The notes under the pieces are model-generated. The model saw only the letters and a program-made list of their open reading frames with translations. It had not been told where the DNA came from and searched no databases. The position numbers were made by a program, and so were the translations under genes. A DNA stretch of 64,000 nt from Alteribacillus bidgolensis (GTDB taxonomy: Bacteria; Bacillota; Bacilli; Bacillales; Marinococcaceae), in contig NZ_KZ614149.1 of NCBI RefSeq assembly GCF_002886255.1, forward strand, positions 248,001-312,000, read 5' to 3'. Positions within the stretch are counted from its first letter, which is position 1. Each line of letters starts with the position of its first letter. Of the stretch, positions 33,920-42,761 are shown piece by piece.

Positions 33920-34672
33920 TTGGTTGTGTCAGGCATATTGACTGCCGCCATTTATTTGATTAAAGAGCTCGCTCTTTTTGTCTCCTACGTAAAAAATAAT
34001 GCTTTTCCGCAGCCTTTGTCTAAAGAAGAAGAAAAAAAACATCTTGAACGAATGCAGCAAGGTGATCAAGCCTCAAGAAATTTATTAATTGAACATAATT
34101 TGAGATTAGTCGCACACATTGTAAAAAAATTTGAAAACACTCGTGAGGATACGGAAGATTTAATATCTATTGGAACCATAGGATTAATTAAAGGAATTGA
34201 GAGTTACTCTCCTGAAAAAGGAACCAAACTTGCAACATATGCAGCAAGGTGCGTTGAAAACGAGATACTTATGCATCTAAGAGCATTAAAGAAAGTGAAG
34301 AAGGATATATCACTGTATGATCCGATTGGAAGCGATAAAGAAGGAAATGAAATCTCCTTGTTGGATGTTCTTCAAGAGGATGGCCCGGATATAGCTGACC
34401 TTATTCAGCTGAAAATGGAAAAAAAGCAAGTATATGGTTTTATGAATGTATTAGATGAACGTGAAAAAGAAGTTATTATATACCGATTTGGGCTAGAGAA
34501 AGAAAAAGAAAAAACGCAGCGGGAAATAGCAAAAGAGCTCGGTATCTCTCGAAGCTATGTTTCTAGAATTGAGAAAAGAGCACTTCTTAAGTTATTTCAA
34601 GAGTTTTATAAACAGCAGAAACAAGGTTTAACCGATGGCAACCACCTTTCATTTAGAAACTTTAATAATTAG
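33920..34672 (+). CDS. sigK: RNA polymerase sigma-K factor, uninterrupted
   Basis: Sigma-K directs late mother-cell gene expression in sporulation. The 250-residue protein keeps the hydrophobic pro-sequence (about residues 1-20, VVSGILTAAIYLIKELALFV) that is cut by SpoIVFB, then SYVKNNAFPQPLS as in B. subtilis. Region 2 (NLRLVAHIVKKFE, DLISIGTIGLIKGIESY) and region 4 (TQREIAKELGISRSYVSRIEKRALLKLF) are intact. There is no skin-type insertion, so no rearrangement is needed. The start is likely the TTG at 33920, five bases after AAGGAGG; a GTG at 33926 is the other candidate. A reversed repeat begins one base after its stop codon. Confidence 0.96.
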   Translation: MVVSGILTAAIYLIKELALFVSYVKNNAFPQPLSKEEEKKHLERMQQGDQASRNLLIEHNLRLVAHIVKKFENTREDTEDLISIGTIGLIKGIESYSPEKGTKLATYAARCVENEILMHLRALKKVKKDISLYDPIGSDKEGNEISLLDVLQEDGPDIADLIQLKMEKKQVYGFMNVLDEREKEVIIYRFGLEKEKEKTQREIAKELGISRSYVSRIEKRALLKLFQEFYKQQKQGLTDGNHLSFRNFNN

Positions 34673-34673
34673 A

Positions 34674-34768
34674 TTAGAAAAACTTGGCTTTCCGCCAATT
34701 CCAAATGGCGGAAGTCATAGTTTTGCTTATACTTTGATTCTTTAACAAAGTTAAACATTCCTAAAGTA
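34674..34768 (-). repeat. Hairpin repeat, copy 2 (minus strand)
   Basis: Read on the minus strand: TACTTTAGGAATGTTTAACT, GATTCAAAG-like centre reading AGAATCAAAGTATAAGC, then ACTTCCGCC, ten bases, GGCGGAA, and GCCAAGTTTTTCTAA. Both competing hairpins are intact. It begins immediately after the sigK stop codon. Confidence 0.85.
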
Positions 34769-34778
34769 GAAAATGAAA

Positions 34779-34815
34779 AAGAAGCTTTTCCATTGTTAAG
34801 GAAAAGCTTCTTCGT
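34779..34815. terminator. Terminator of hupA
   Basis: GAAGCTTTTCC and GGAAAAGCTTC form an 11-bp stem; on the minus strand a T-run follows it, as needed for hupA. It lies 50 bases beyond the hupA stop. Confidence 0.8.
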
Positions 34816-34866
34816 TAATACTTTCTACTTTTTTTAACAATTGAAAGCAAAAAGCTCAATTTTTTA

Positions 34867-35139
34867 TTAGTTTACAGCATCCTTAAGCTGTTTTCCTGGA
34901 CGGAAGGCAGGATTTTTTGTTGCAGGAATTTTAATTTCTTCTCCTGTTTGCGGATTGCGCCCTTTACGAGCTGCACGCTCACGAACTTCAAAACTTCCAA
35001 AGCCAACAAGTTGAATTTTGTCACCTTTTTTCAAAGTGTCGGTAATGCTGTCGAATACAGCATCAACTGCTTTTGAAGCATCTTTTTTTGAAATGTCTGC
35101 TTGTTCTGCTACAGCGTTAATTAAATCTGTCTTGTTCAT
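34867..35139 (-). CDS. hupA: DNA-binding protein HU
   Basis: HU is an abundant dimeric nucleoid protein that bends DNA. The 90-residue protein is a textbook HU: MNKTDLINAVAEQADISKKDA at the N-terminus, GFGSFEVRERAARKGRNPQTG in the middle with the arm, and PAFRPGKQLKDAV at the end. GGGAG lies a few bases before the ATG. TTGACA on the minus strand at 35212-35217 is a candidate -35. In B. subtilis the single HU gene (hbs) is elsewhere on the chromosome, so this location next to sigK is different. Confidence 0.97.
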   Translation of the reverse strand: MNKTDLINAVAEQADISKKDASKAVDAVFDSITDTLKKGDKIQLVGFGSFEVRERAARKGRNPQTGEEIKIPATKNPAFRPGKQLKDAVN

Positions 35140-35406
35140 GAAAAAAACTCCCTTTCATTCCTAATAATATAGAGCCTGTACAATACAAATTTACTCATGA
35201 AATCCTTGATATGTCAAGTATTGACGGGGAATTTAAGCAAAATCGATGGTGGTTTGGCATTATTTTATCCAAAAATGAAACATTTCAAACCCCTTGATAT
35301 GAAAGTGTTTTACAAAATCATCCATTTTGATGCCGTAAATCGACAACTAGAAGTAAGTTAAATCGATGAAATGAGACTTCTAAGTCAGCACTAATGATTG
35401 TGGAAA

Positions 35407-35781
35407 TCAGGAAGAAGTGTGCTGTTTGTCCTTCTTTCCATTTAACTCGTCATGTATACTTGATTCCCATAACGAAACTCCCGAATGATAAGCAGCACGT
35501 GATATTAAATGACCTCCCACAGGGGCGGTAATAAAGACAAATACGATACCAAGCAAAATACGAGCGCTAACGTAATCTTTTATTACTGTGAAAAAAAGAA
35601 ATAAACCAAATAAGATACATAACACACTTAATGTTGCAGATTTTGTAGCAGCGTGTGATCTAGTATAAATGTCAGGGAGACGCACTAAGCCGATCGCACT
35701 AATCAAGCTTAATACTGAACCTAAAAATACGATAATGCCAATAATCAAGCCGCTAATCTCGTTTACGCTCAATGACAACAC
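35407..35781 (-). CDS. mrpG: Na+/H+ antiporter subunit MrpG
   Basis: The last gene of the Mrp operon. The 124-residue membrane protein has three hydrophobic segments (about residues 10-30, 45-65, 70-90) and the PhaG/MnhG phrase RLPDIYTRSHAATKSATL near residue 33. The C-terminal tail is hydrophilic and lysine-rich. Its start overlaps the end of mrpF by 29 bases, so translation is probably coupled; an internal start would make it slightly shorter. MrpG is needed for stable assembly of the complex. Confidence 0.93.
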   Translation of the reverse strand: MLSLSVNEISGLIIGIIVFLGSVLSLISAIGLVRLPDIYTRSHAATKSATLSVLCILFGLFLFFTVIKDYVSARILLGIVFVFITAPVGGHLISRAAYHSGVSLWESSIHDELNGKKDKQHTSS

Positions 35782-36034
35782 CCTTTTCTATAAATTTGGA
35801 GAATGCAACCGTACCAATAAATGCTAAAATACCAAGCAGAAGCATAACTTCGAAAAATGCTGTCGTTTCTAAAATAAGCGAAACAACGGCTACCAAGCTT
35901 ATTAAATTAATGCCTATCATATCTAGAGCAATAACACGATCAGGCATAGAAGGACCTTTAGCGACCCGGTACAAGGCTATTAATATCGAAACAGCGATAA
36001 TAACAGCAGAAATGTGAAGCAGTAAATTCATCAT
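35753..36034 (-). CDS. mrpF: Na+/H+ antiporter subunit MrpF
   Basis: A 93-residue membrane protein with three hydrophobic segments. It carries the family phrase RVAKGPSMPDRVIALDMIG near residue 23, whose acidic residue is linked to ion or cholate transport in related MrpF proteins. It overlaps mrpE by one base and mrpG by 29. Confidence 0.94.
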   Translation of the reverse strand: MMNLLLHISAVIIAVSILIALYRVAKGPSMPDRVIALDMIGINLISLVAVVSLILETTAFFEVMLLLGILAFIGTVAFSKFIEKGVVIERKRD

Positions 36035-36510
36035 TACCGGCTCACCCCCTGAATTGCTTTTTCAAACGTATTTTTAATGTCGCTTTTGGCTTTTTCTACA
36101 TCAGGTAAATGCATAGCGTGTATATATAAAGTTTTGTTGTCAGGAGAGACATCGACTACGAGTGTACCTGGCGTTAAAGTAATAAGACATGATAACACGG
36201 TAACTTCCCATTCTTTTTTAAGCTTAATGTCCATTGCAAAAATACCGGGTTGTATATTTAATTTCGGCTGCATAATTTGTCCCATTACTTCAACACTCGA
36301 AAGAATAAGTTCTTTTAAAAAGATGACTATCAATTTCAAGATGGCCATAACGCCAATAAAATAAAATCTTGACGGGAAGAAATTACGTAATAAAAATAGT
36401 ATACCTAACCCGATCACATAGCCGCTGACTAATCCTGACACTGTCCACGCATTATTCAAGAACATCCAGATAACCGCAATAATAAGGTTAATAATTAGTT
36501 GAAATGACAT
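36034..36510 (-). CDS. mrpE: Na+/H+ antiporter subunit MrpE
   Basis: A 158-residue protein of the MnhE/PhaE type: two or three hydrophobic segments within the first 75 residues (including WMFLNNAWTVSGLVSGYVIG), then a cytoplasmic domain. The domain has the conserved sequence CLITLTPGTLVVDVSPDNKTLYIHAM. It follows mrpD after only six bases. Confidence 0.94.
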   Translation of the reverse strand: MSFQLIINLIIAVIWMFLNNAWTVSGLVSGYVIGLGILFLLRNFFPSRFYFIGVMAILKLIVIFLKELILSSVEVMGQIMQPKLNIQPGIFAMDIKLKKEWEVTVLSCLITLTPGTLVVDVSPDNKTLYIHAMHLPDVEKAKSDIKNTFEKAIQGVSR

Positions 36511-36516
36511 TTTTCA

Positions 36517-38001
36517 TTACTCCTTTAACACGGCATCAATATAAATTTCAGGCTGCAATAAAGTCTCTGCTGCTGTGGCAACCAAAGGATATAAAGCCTG
36601 AGCACCTAATCCAAGAAAGACAGATACCGCAACTAAGATAGCACAAGGAAACAGTAAACCTTTTGTAGTACCATACTGGTCTGCTTCTTTTAATATAATC
36701 TTTCCATAAAATCCATTTAAAAATATACGGATCATTGAATACATAACGAGTAAGCTTGTTAACATCATTACTGCTACAATCCAATACTGACCTGAATCCA
36801 CCCCGCCTTGCACCAATAATAGCTTTCCAATAAATCCGCTCAAAGGAGGTACACCAACTAGTGCCATCGTAGCTGTGAAAAACATCCAGCCTAGCTTCGG
36901 ATGATGTTTGATTAAACCACTCATTTCTTTTAGGTGACTTGTCCCTGCAACGACGACCATGGCACCTATCATTAGAAATAAGGCCCCTTTAATAACCATA
37001 TCATGGATAAGGTAATAAATCGCTCCCATGAACCCTGCTTCGGTTAGGGTAGCTACCCCAAATAAAACAAATCCAACCGCCACAATGACGTTGTAAACAA
37101 GAATTTTTTTAACATCTTGATGAGCAATGGCACCGATTACTCCAGCGAGCATAGTTATAGCTGCTAATACGGCAAGGATTTGGTGTGTATAACCTGTGTC
37201 ATGTATAAAAACAATGGAATATGTTCTAAAAATAGAGTATATCCCTACTTTTGTCAGCAGTGCACCAAATATTGCAGCGATTGCTGAAGGGGGTGCAGCA
37301 TATGAAGCAGGGAGCCAAAAATATAAAGGGAACAAGGCCCCTTTTAAACCGAACACAATTAAAAATAATACGGCAATAACAGTGAGAATAGGTGCTCCTG
37401 TTTCAAGGCTCCCTATTCTTTCTGATAAATGAGCCATGTTTAAGGTGCCGGTCACTGCATAAAGATAAGCTACTCCAATAACAAAAAGCGCCGATGAAAT
37501 GATATTAACAAGTACATATTTAAAGGATTCTCTTAGTTGTACTTTTGTGCCGCCATGGACAATTAGAATATAAGATGCAATCAGCATAACTTCAAAAAAT
37601 ACAAACAAGTTAAATATGTCGCCTGTTAAAAAGGCACCGATTACACCCGTAATTAGAAATTGATAAAAAGGATAGTAGTAAAACTTTTCCCTTTCTGCAC
37701 CAATAGAGTAAAAAGAAAAAAGAAGCACTGCTAAGCTTACAGTAGAGGTGGTAGTAACCAACAATACAGCCAGCATGTCTCCGACCAAAACAATGCCAAA
37801 CGGAGGCTGCCAGCCGCCTAGTTCAAGAGTTTGTATACCGTTGTTTAAAATATTTAATATCAGGAAAATATTGACGCTTATTAATGACAGTCCAGATATA
37901 AGACTCAATATTTTTTGAAATGGTATGTTTTTTGGAATAAATAAAAGAATTACTCCCGTTAGTAAAGGGATTAATATTGGCAAAATAACTAAATTAGTCA
38001 T
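36517..38001 (-). CDS. mrpD: Na+/H+ antiporter subunit MrpD
   Basis: A 494-residue membrane protein with about 14 transmembrane helices, homologous to respiratory complex I subunits NuoM/NuoN and one of the two ion-channel subunits of Mrp. The antiporter-family features are visible: the glutamate of FFEVMLIASYILIVHGG near residue 137, the lysine in FGLKGALFPLYFWLP near 219, and KILVYNVIVAVGF near 300. The stop of mrpC overlaps its start by eight bases. Confidence 0.97.
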   Translation of the reverse strand: MTNLVILPILIPLLTGVILLFIPKNIPFQKILSLISGLSLISVNIFLILNILNNGIQTLELGGWQPPFGIVLVGDMLAVLLVTTTSTVSLAVLLFSFYSIGAEREKFYYYPFYQFLITGVIGAFLTGDIFNLFVFFEVMLIASYILIVHGGTKVQLRESFKYVLVNIISSALFVIGVAYLYAVTGTLNMAHLSERIGSLETGAPILTVIAVLFLIVFGLKGALFPLYFWLPASYAAPPSAIAAIFGALLTKVGIYSIFRTYSIVFIHDTGYTHQILAVLAAITMLAGVIGAIAHQDVKKILVYNVIVAVGFVLFGVATLTEAGFMGAIYYLIHDMVIKGALFLMIGAMVVVAGTSHLKEMSGLIKHHPKLGWMFFTATMALVGVPPLSGFIGKLLLVQGGVDSGQYWIVAVMMLTSLLVMYSMIRIFLNGFYGKIILKEADQYGTTKGLLFPCAILVAVSVFLGLGAQALYPLVATAAETLLQPEIYIDAVLKE

Positions 38002-38335
38002 ACGAATCAGTTCCTCTCAATTTTTCGGTGTCATCTGTTCCTGTTTCCTTATAAGCTCTGTAACCAAGAACAATAAAAAAAGATGTTACACCAAAGCTTA
38101 TTACAATGGCCGTTAAAATCAATGCTTGAGGTAGCGGGTCCGTATAAGTAGAAGCTTTTAGGCCAAGAAGAGGAGGCGCCCCTGTTTTTAGACCGGCCAT
38201 TGTTAAAAGGAGAACATGCGCTCCATGACTGATAATGGCTGTTCCGATAATAATGCGAATCATGTTTTTCGATAATACCATATATGTACCGGCCATAAAC
38301 AAAATGCCGGCTAGAATTGACATTAAGATTTCCAT
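37994..38335 (-). CDS. mrpC: Na+/H+ antiporter subunit MrpC
   Basis: A 113-residue protein like complex I subunit NuoK. Three hydrophobic segments are visible, with the family phrases GTAIISHGAHVLLLTMAG near residue 31 and DPLPQALILTAIVISFGVT near 66. The C-terminal tail is acidic. It overlaps mrpB by one base and mrpD by eight. Confidence 0.96.
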   Translation of the reverse strand: MEILMSILAGILFMAGTYMVLSKNMIRIIIGTAIISHGAHVLLLTMAGLKTGAPPLLGLKASTYTDPLPQALILTAIVISFGVTSFFIVLGYRAYKETGTDDTEKLRGTDSYD

Positions 38336-38757
38336 TATTGATCCTCTCCTATTGTTTGAATAATAGTGAGGGTTACGCCAACTACTACAAGGTAGACACC
38401 AATATCGAATAATAAAGCGGTAGCAAGTTCAAGCTCCCCCAACACTGGGAAAGTAAAATAGTCAAACGTTTGGGACAAAAAAGGAACACCGAATAGAAAC
38501 GATCCTAAACCTGTCCCAATAGCTACAAGAAGGCCAGCAGCTGTAACGACTTTGAAGTCAAATGGAAGTATTCTTTTTACCATCTCCAAATCGTAAGCAA
38601 GCATTAATAAAACGATGGCCGATGCAGTCATCAACCCGCCTATAAAGCCGCCGCCTGGTTCATGGTGTCCGTTAAAAAATATAAACACTGAAAAAGCGAG
38701 GATAATAAATAACACTACTTTTGTTGTTGTTTGTAAGATAACGTCGTTAGATTTCAC
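38335..38757 (-). CDS. mrpB: Na+/H+ antiporter subunit MrpB
   Basis: A 140-residue membrane protein with four hydrophobic segments. It carries the strongly conserved phrase FFNGHHEPGGGFIGGLMTASAIV near residue 27, and a DIGVYLVVVG helix near residue 117. It overlaps mrpA by four bases. Confidence 0.96.
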   Translation of the reverse strand: MKSNDVILQTTTKVVLFIILAFSVFIFFNGHHEPGGGFIGGLMTASAIVLLMLAYDLEMVKRILPFDFKVVTAAGLLVAIGTGLGSFLFGVPFLSQTFDYFTFPVLGELELATALLFDIGVYLVVVGVTLTIIQTIGEDQ

Positions 38758-41159
38758 AACTCATTCCTCCCCGCTAATCGTAATTTAATCATCGTATAAA
38801 TACCGATAGCTGCTATTCCAAGTACTAAAATTTCAAGCAGCGTATCAAAACCTCGAAAATCCACAAGAATGACATTAACCATATTCTTCCCGCCTGCTTC
38901 ATCATAACTGGCTTCCGGAAAAAAGCCGGAAATCGATTCAAACAACCGGCTGCTATTGGCCGTTATACCGATTAGTGTGACTGTTACACCCACAGCTATT
39001 GAGATGATAAGGTTTCCTAGACGAAAACGAACTTTTTCCAATTCTTTTGAAATATGAGGCAGATGATAAAAACAAAGCAAGAACAATGCTACTGACACTG
39101 TTTCAATGATCAGCTGAGTTAAAGCAAGGTCCGGCGCACGGAAAATAACGAAAAACAGTGCAATTGTATACCCTAAAACCCCTAAACCGATAATTGCTTT
39201 TAAACGGGATTTCGTAAACATAACAACAAAAGCTGTACTTACAAGCACGATGGCTAATATAACTTCATATACGCTGATTGGAGCTAAATCTGCTTGTATT
39301 GAAAATGCGTTTTTGTTAAACAAAACGAAAACGAGCGCAGCAGCAAAAAATGAAAAAATATAGAGTAAGTAGTCTCGTATAAAACCGGTCATATAAGAGC
39401 CTGTTAAACGACTGGACATTCTTTCCACACCAACAACCGTTTGGTCGTAAACATGATTTAATGTAAGTGAATCGGGAAAAACTTGGTACATTGCTACCCA
39501 TTTTCTTAAGCTTAAATAAAGAAGTGTACCAATGCCGATTACTCCCATAGTCATAAACAATTCAATGGTCCAGCCGTGCCAGAAATATATGTCTACATAG
39601 AATTGCTCTCCTTCTCCTAATAAGGACGGAAGGATAGACGCCATAGCAGGTTCTATAACGGAATAGGATAAAATATTTGGGAAGAAGCCGAAAACAATCA
39701 CCAATGAAATTAACACAATAGGGGATAACAACATCCCAAAAGGTGCTTCATGCGGCTTTGTATCAAGCTTTTCTGGCTGCATCTTGCCAGTAAATGTTTT
39801 GAAAACAAGCATCATACTATAAATAAATGTGAATATGCTTGCTATCCAGGCAACAACTGGAAATACAATGCCTATATTATCAATGTTGAATAAATGAAAA
39901 GACGTAATATCCACCATAGCTGTGAAAAACATTTCTTTACTTAAAAATCCATTAAACGGAGGGAGTCCGGCCATGGAAAAGCTGCCGATTACTGCAATAG
40001 TAAATGTAATCGGCATGACTGTCATAAGCCCGCCTAAACGTCGTATGTCTCTTGTCCCGGTTTCATGATCCACAATACCAACCATCATAAAAAGACTGCC
40101 TTTAAACGTGGCGTGGTTAATTAAATGAAAAAGAGCTGCAGTAGTTGCTCCGACATATAAATTATCTTCCATACTGTCGAAATGAATAGCGGCTGCACCT
40201 ACCCCTAACATAGACAGAATCATTCCTAGCTGACTAACAGTAGAAAAAGCGAGAATTCCTTTTAAATCCGTTTGCCTAACAGCAGAAAATGAGCCCCAAA
40301 ACAGGGTCGTTAACCCAAAACCTGCTACCAGCCACAGCCATTCTCCACTAATTGCAAAAACAGGACTTAGACGTGCAACTAAATAAATTCCTGCTTTTAC
40401 CATCGTAGCAGAGTGCAAATAAGCACTAACAGGTGTAGGTGCTTCCATTGCATCGGGAAGCCATATATGAAATGGAAACTGGGCCGATTTAGTGAATGCC
40501 CCTAACAATATTACAAGCATTGCTGGAATAAATAAGTTATGAGAGGTGATATCGTTAGCAGAAGCGATGATTTCCTGAATGCTGAACGTACCCGTCATGC
40601 TGTACAACATAACAAATCCAACAAGCATAGCAAAACCGCCCATTACGGTTATGAGCATAGATTTTAAGGCGCCATAGCGCGATTTTTCTCTTTCATACCA
40701 ATAAGAGATAAGTAAAAAGGACGATAAGCTTGTAATTTCCCAAAAGGTGTAAAGAACAATCAAATTGTCTGATAATACAACTCCTAACATCGCCCCCATA
40801 AACATTAATAAAAAAGTGTAAAAGTTGTACAATGCTTCTTTTTCTTTAGAAAGGTAATAGATGGAATATAAAACAACGAGCATTCCAATTCCCGTAATTA
40901 AAAGAGCAAATAATAGTCCCAGGCCGTCTACGTGTGCAGTAAAATGGATACCTAGTGATGGAACCCAATCCGCAACGGCAGTAACTGTTTGTTTGTTTGC
41001 TGTAATCGGTAAATATTGCAGAAAATAAAGAAATAACAGTGTAGGTACTGCTAACACAAACCAACCAGTATGTATATAAGAGAATTTTTTATAAAGAAAT
41101 GGAACGAATACAGCCGCAATGAATGGGGCAATAATTGCAAAATGTAAAGCAGTTAACAT
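38754..41159 (-). CDS. mrpA: Na+/H+ antiporter subunit MrpA
   Basis: The first and largest subunit (801 residues), with about 20 transmembrane helices. The N-terminal two thirds are like NuoL: FYTFLLMFMGAMLGVVLSDNL, the TFWEITSLSSFLLI glutamate near residue 140, the lysine segment FTKSAQFPFHIWLPDAMEAPTPVSAYLHSATMVKAG near 223. The C-terminal third is like NuoJ plus an MrpB-type domain (FRAPDLALTQLIIETVSVAL near 660). GGAGG six bases upstream selects the ATG at 41159 over an earlier in-frame codon. With mrpB-G it makes the multisubunit Na+/H+ antiporter that supports growth at high pH and sodium. Confidence 0.97.
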   Translation of the reverse strand: MLTALHFAIIAPFIAAVFVPFLYKKFSYIHTGWFVLAVPTLLFLYFLQYLPITANKQTVTAVADWVPSLGIHFTAHVDGLGLLFALLITGIGMLVVLYSIYYLSKEKEALYNFYTFLLMFMGAMLGVVLSDNLIVLYTFWEITSLSSFLLISYWYEREKSRYGALKSMLITVMGGFAMLVGFVMLYSMTGTFSIQEIIASANDITSHNLFIPAMLVILLGAFTKSAQFPFHIWLPDAMEAPTPVSAYLHSATMVKAGIYLVARLSPVFAISGEWLWLVAGFGLTTLFWGSFSAVRQTDLKGILAFSTVSQLGMILSMLGVGAAAIHFDSMEDNLYVGATTAALFHLINHATFKGSLFMMVGIVDHETGTRDIRRLGGLMTVMPITFTIAVIGSFSMAGLPPFNGFLSKEMFFTAMVDITSFHLFNIDNIGIVFPVVAWIASIFTFIYSMMLVFKTFTGKMQPEKLDTKPHEAPFGMLLSPIVLISLVIVFGFFPNILSYSVIEPAMASILPSLLGEGEQFYVDIYFWHGWTIELFMTMGVIGIGTLLYLSLRKWVAMYQVFPDSLTLNHVYDQTVVGVERMSSRLTGSYMTGFIRDYLLYIFSFFAAALVFVLFNKNAFSIQADLAPISVYEVILAIVLVSTAFVVMFTKSRLKAIIGLGVLGYTIALFFVIFRAPDLALTQLIIETVSVALFLLCFYHLPHISKELEKVRFRLGNLIISIAVGVTVTLIGITANSSRLFESISGFFPEASYDEAGGKNMVNVILVDFRGFDTLLEILVLGIAAIGIYTMIKLRLAGRNEL

Positions 41160-41365
41160 ATAGAACCTCCTTGTCGTATTCTCGCACAAATTCTTTTCAC
41201 ATTATAACTCATATTAAAATGGTGTGCATCTTTAAAAACCTGATTTTTCAGGCAATACAATGATCTTATATATAGGAAGAAAAACGAATTTAGAAAATTT
41301 GTTGAATAAATAATTTGTCGAAAGCCAACACTAAGCAACAAAAACGAAAAAGGAAGAGAAAGGTT

Positions 41366-41572
41366 ATGACAATAAGAAATACATTCATTTTTTTATTTAT
41401 TTTTATTTTGTTTATAGCAGGGGGGGCTCTTGCTAATGATTATGTTGAACAAAAACGGCTTGAAAAATTCTATTCAAGACCTGATCTTCTGCCATTATCT
41501 AATGATGAAGAAATCGAAAGAGACGTGTTTGAACCGAGAGAATACGTAAAAATAAAAAGCCTTTCCGGTTAA
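41366..41572 (+). CDS. Small membrane or secreted hypothetical protein
   Basis: An unrecognised 68-residue protein with a hydrophobic segment at residues 6-25 (TFIFLFIFILFIAGGALAND) that could be an anchor or signal peptide, then a charged tail. ATG at 41366 is chosen because the longer frame from a TTG at 41315 has no ribosome site and adds only a very basic stretch. The site before the ATG (AGAAAGG) is close and not strong. Its stop codon lies in the loop of a terminator hairpin, which supports it as the end of a transcript. Confidence 0.5.
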   Translation: MTIRNTFIFLFIFILFIAGGALANDYVEQKRLEKFYSRPDLLPLSNDEEIERDVFEPREYVKIKSLSG

Positions 41573-41592
41573 AAGTCGGAAAGGCTTGTTTT
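41557..41592 (+). terminator. Terminator overlapping the end of the small membrane protein gene
   Basis: AAGCCTTTCCG and CGGAAAGGCTT form an 11-bp stem whose loop contains the stop codon of the upstream gene; GTTTT follows. Confidence 0.85.
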
Positions 41593-41674
41593 CATAATAC
41601 AGGAAAACAAGTAATACTAAAGGTTTGTATCTATAATGATTGGAAACGTCAGTTAACCTAACGGGATGAATGAT

Positions 41675-41827
41675 CTATCGCGAAATAGATATTTGGTGCT
41701 TTATTTGTTCTAATAATGAACGTCTTTTCATTTCTTCCTCTATTAGATAAATAAAATCTTTATTTAAATCTAAACCAATGGCTTTTTCATAAGCTTCAAT
41801 TAACAACTCATCCGATAGTTGCCTCAT
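41675..41827 (-). CDS. sda: Sporulation checkpoint inhibitor Sda
   Basis: Sda is a small helical-hairpin protein that binds and inhibits the sporulation kinases KinA/KinB, delaying sporulation while DNA replication is active or damaged. The 50-residue product, MRQLSDELLIEAYEKA at the start and FIYLIEEEMKRRSL in the second helix, closely matches B. subtilis Sda (MRKLSDELLIESY), with a few extra residues at the end. AAGGAGG lies twelve bases before the ATG. It is divergent from yqeG, as in B. subtilis, and the shared upstream region has DnaA-box-like sequences. Confidence 0.93.
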   Translation of the reverse strand: MRQLSDELLIEAYEKAIGLDLNKDFIYLIEEEMKRRSLLEQIKHQISISR

Positions 41828-41982
41828 AAAAAGACTGAGCACCTCCTTAACCAATTTACTATTTTCCGGACAAAACGTTAACTTTCCATTTCGTTTCCAA
41901 ATCTCTCATTTCATTAAACAAACATTTCCAATTGAATGTAAATTCAGTTTATCATTTCAAAGTAGAGAGAACAACCGTTCGT

Positions 41983-42082
41983 TTGTCCACAGTCAATGGT
42001 GGATAAACTGTTTATAAGGTTCGAGCTTAGATCTATATAGGTAGTCGCTTAGGGGTTTTGAATGTTGAGAAAGTTATCCACA
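41983..42082. promoter_or_regulatory. DnaA-box cluster upstream of sda
   Basis: A perfect DnaA box TTATCCACA is at 42074-42082. One-mismatch boxes are at 41983-41991 (TTGTCCACA) and, on the minus strand, at 41998-42006 (TTATCCACC). In B. subtilis DnaA regulates sda through such boxes, tying the sporulation checkpoint to replication. Their position upstream of sda here fits the same control. They also lie upstream of yqeG. Confidence 0.75.
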
Positions 42083-42239
42083 GGTTTTGGGGCGGAAGAA
42101 AATGTCGAAAAGTTTTAGTTATATTCCATTCACTTGTATAAAAAAGAAAATCTTCCATCGTTTGAAAAAATATGATTTTAACGATATACTTTCAGTTTAG
42201 CAGTATCTGTACGGAATAAAGATATAAAGGGTGTCCATT

Positions 42240-42761
42240 GTGCTGAAGTATTTTATGCCAAATGAATATATACCTTCTGTTTTTGACTTAAACCTTGAAG
42301 ATCTCCACGAACGGAAAATAAAAGGAATTATTACTGATTTAGATAATACTTTAGTGGAATGGGATCGTCCAGAAGCGACTCCCGAACTGCTCGACTGGAT
42401 GTACTTTGTAAAGCAGCAGGGATTTCAAGTTACTATCGTATCTAATAATAATAAAGCAAGAGTGAGTACTTTTTCAGAACCAACTGGTATTAAATTTATC
42501 CATTCCGCTAAAAAACCTATGGGCAGGGCATTTAGAAAAGCCTGTAAACAAATGGGATTAAAAAAGAGTGAAGTGGTCGTCATAGGAGATCAAGTGATGA
42601 CGGACGTGTTTGGAGGCAATCGGGCAGGATTTTATACTATTCTCGTTGTACCTGTAGCTGAATCAGACGGTGCTTTTACTAAAATAAATCGAAAAGTGGA
42701 AAGAAGAGTGCTTAAAAGATTAAAAGAAAAAGGGCTTATACAATGGGAGGAATCAAATTGA
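42240..42761 (+). CDS. yqeG: HAD-family phosphatase YqeG
   Basis: A 173-residue protein of the YqeG/HAD IIIA group, similar to phosphatidylglycerophosphatase in other organisms; the substrate in Bacillus is not certain. The HAD motif I DLDNTLVEWD is near residue 30, motif II TIVSNNN near 63, and motif III/IV KPMGRAF with VVIGDQVMTDVFGGNR near 85-115. A GTG at 42240 after AAAGGGTG is chosen; it makes the N-terminus MLKYFMP like B. subtilis YqeG. It starts a run of closely spaced genes up to yqeM. Confidence 0.93.
   Translation: MLKYFMPNEYIPSVFDLNLEDLHERKIKGIITDLDNTLVEWDRPEATPELLDWMYFVKQQGFQVTIVSNNNKARVSTFSEPTGIKFIHSAKKPMGRAFRKACKQMGLKKSEVVVIGDQVMTDVFGGNRAGFYTILVVPVAESDGAFTKINRKVERRVLKRLKEKGLIQWEESN

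Noticed and set aside
33920..34672. Remnant of a skin-type insertion in sigK
   Set aside because: The frame aligns throughout with sigma-K without extra or missing residues at the usual insertion point.
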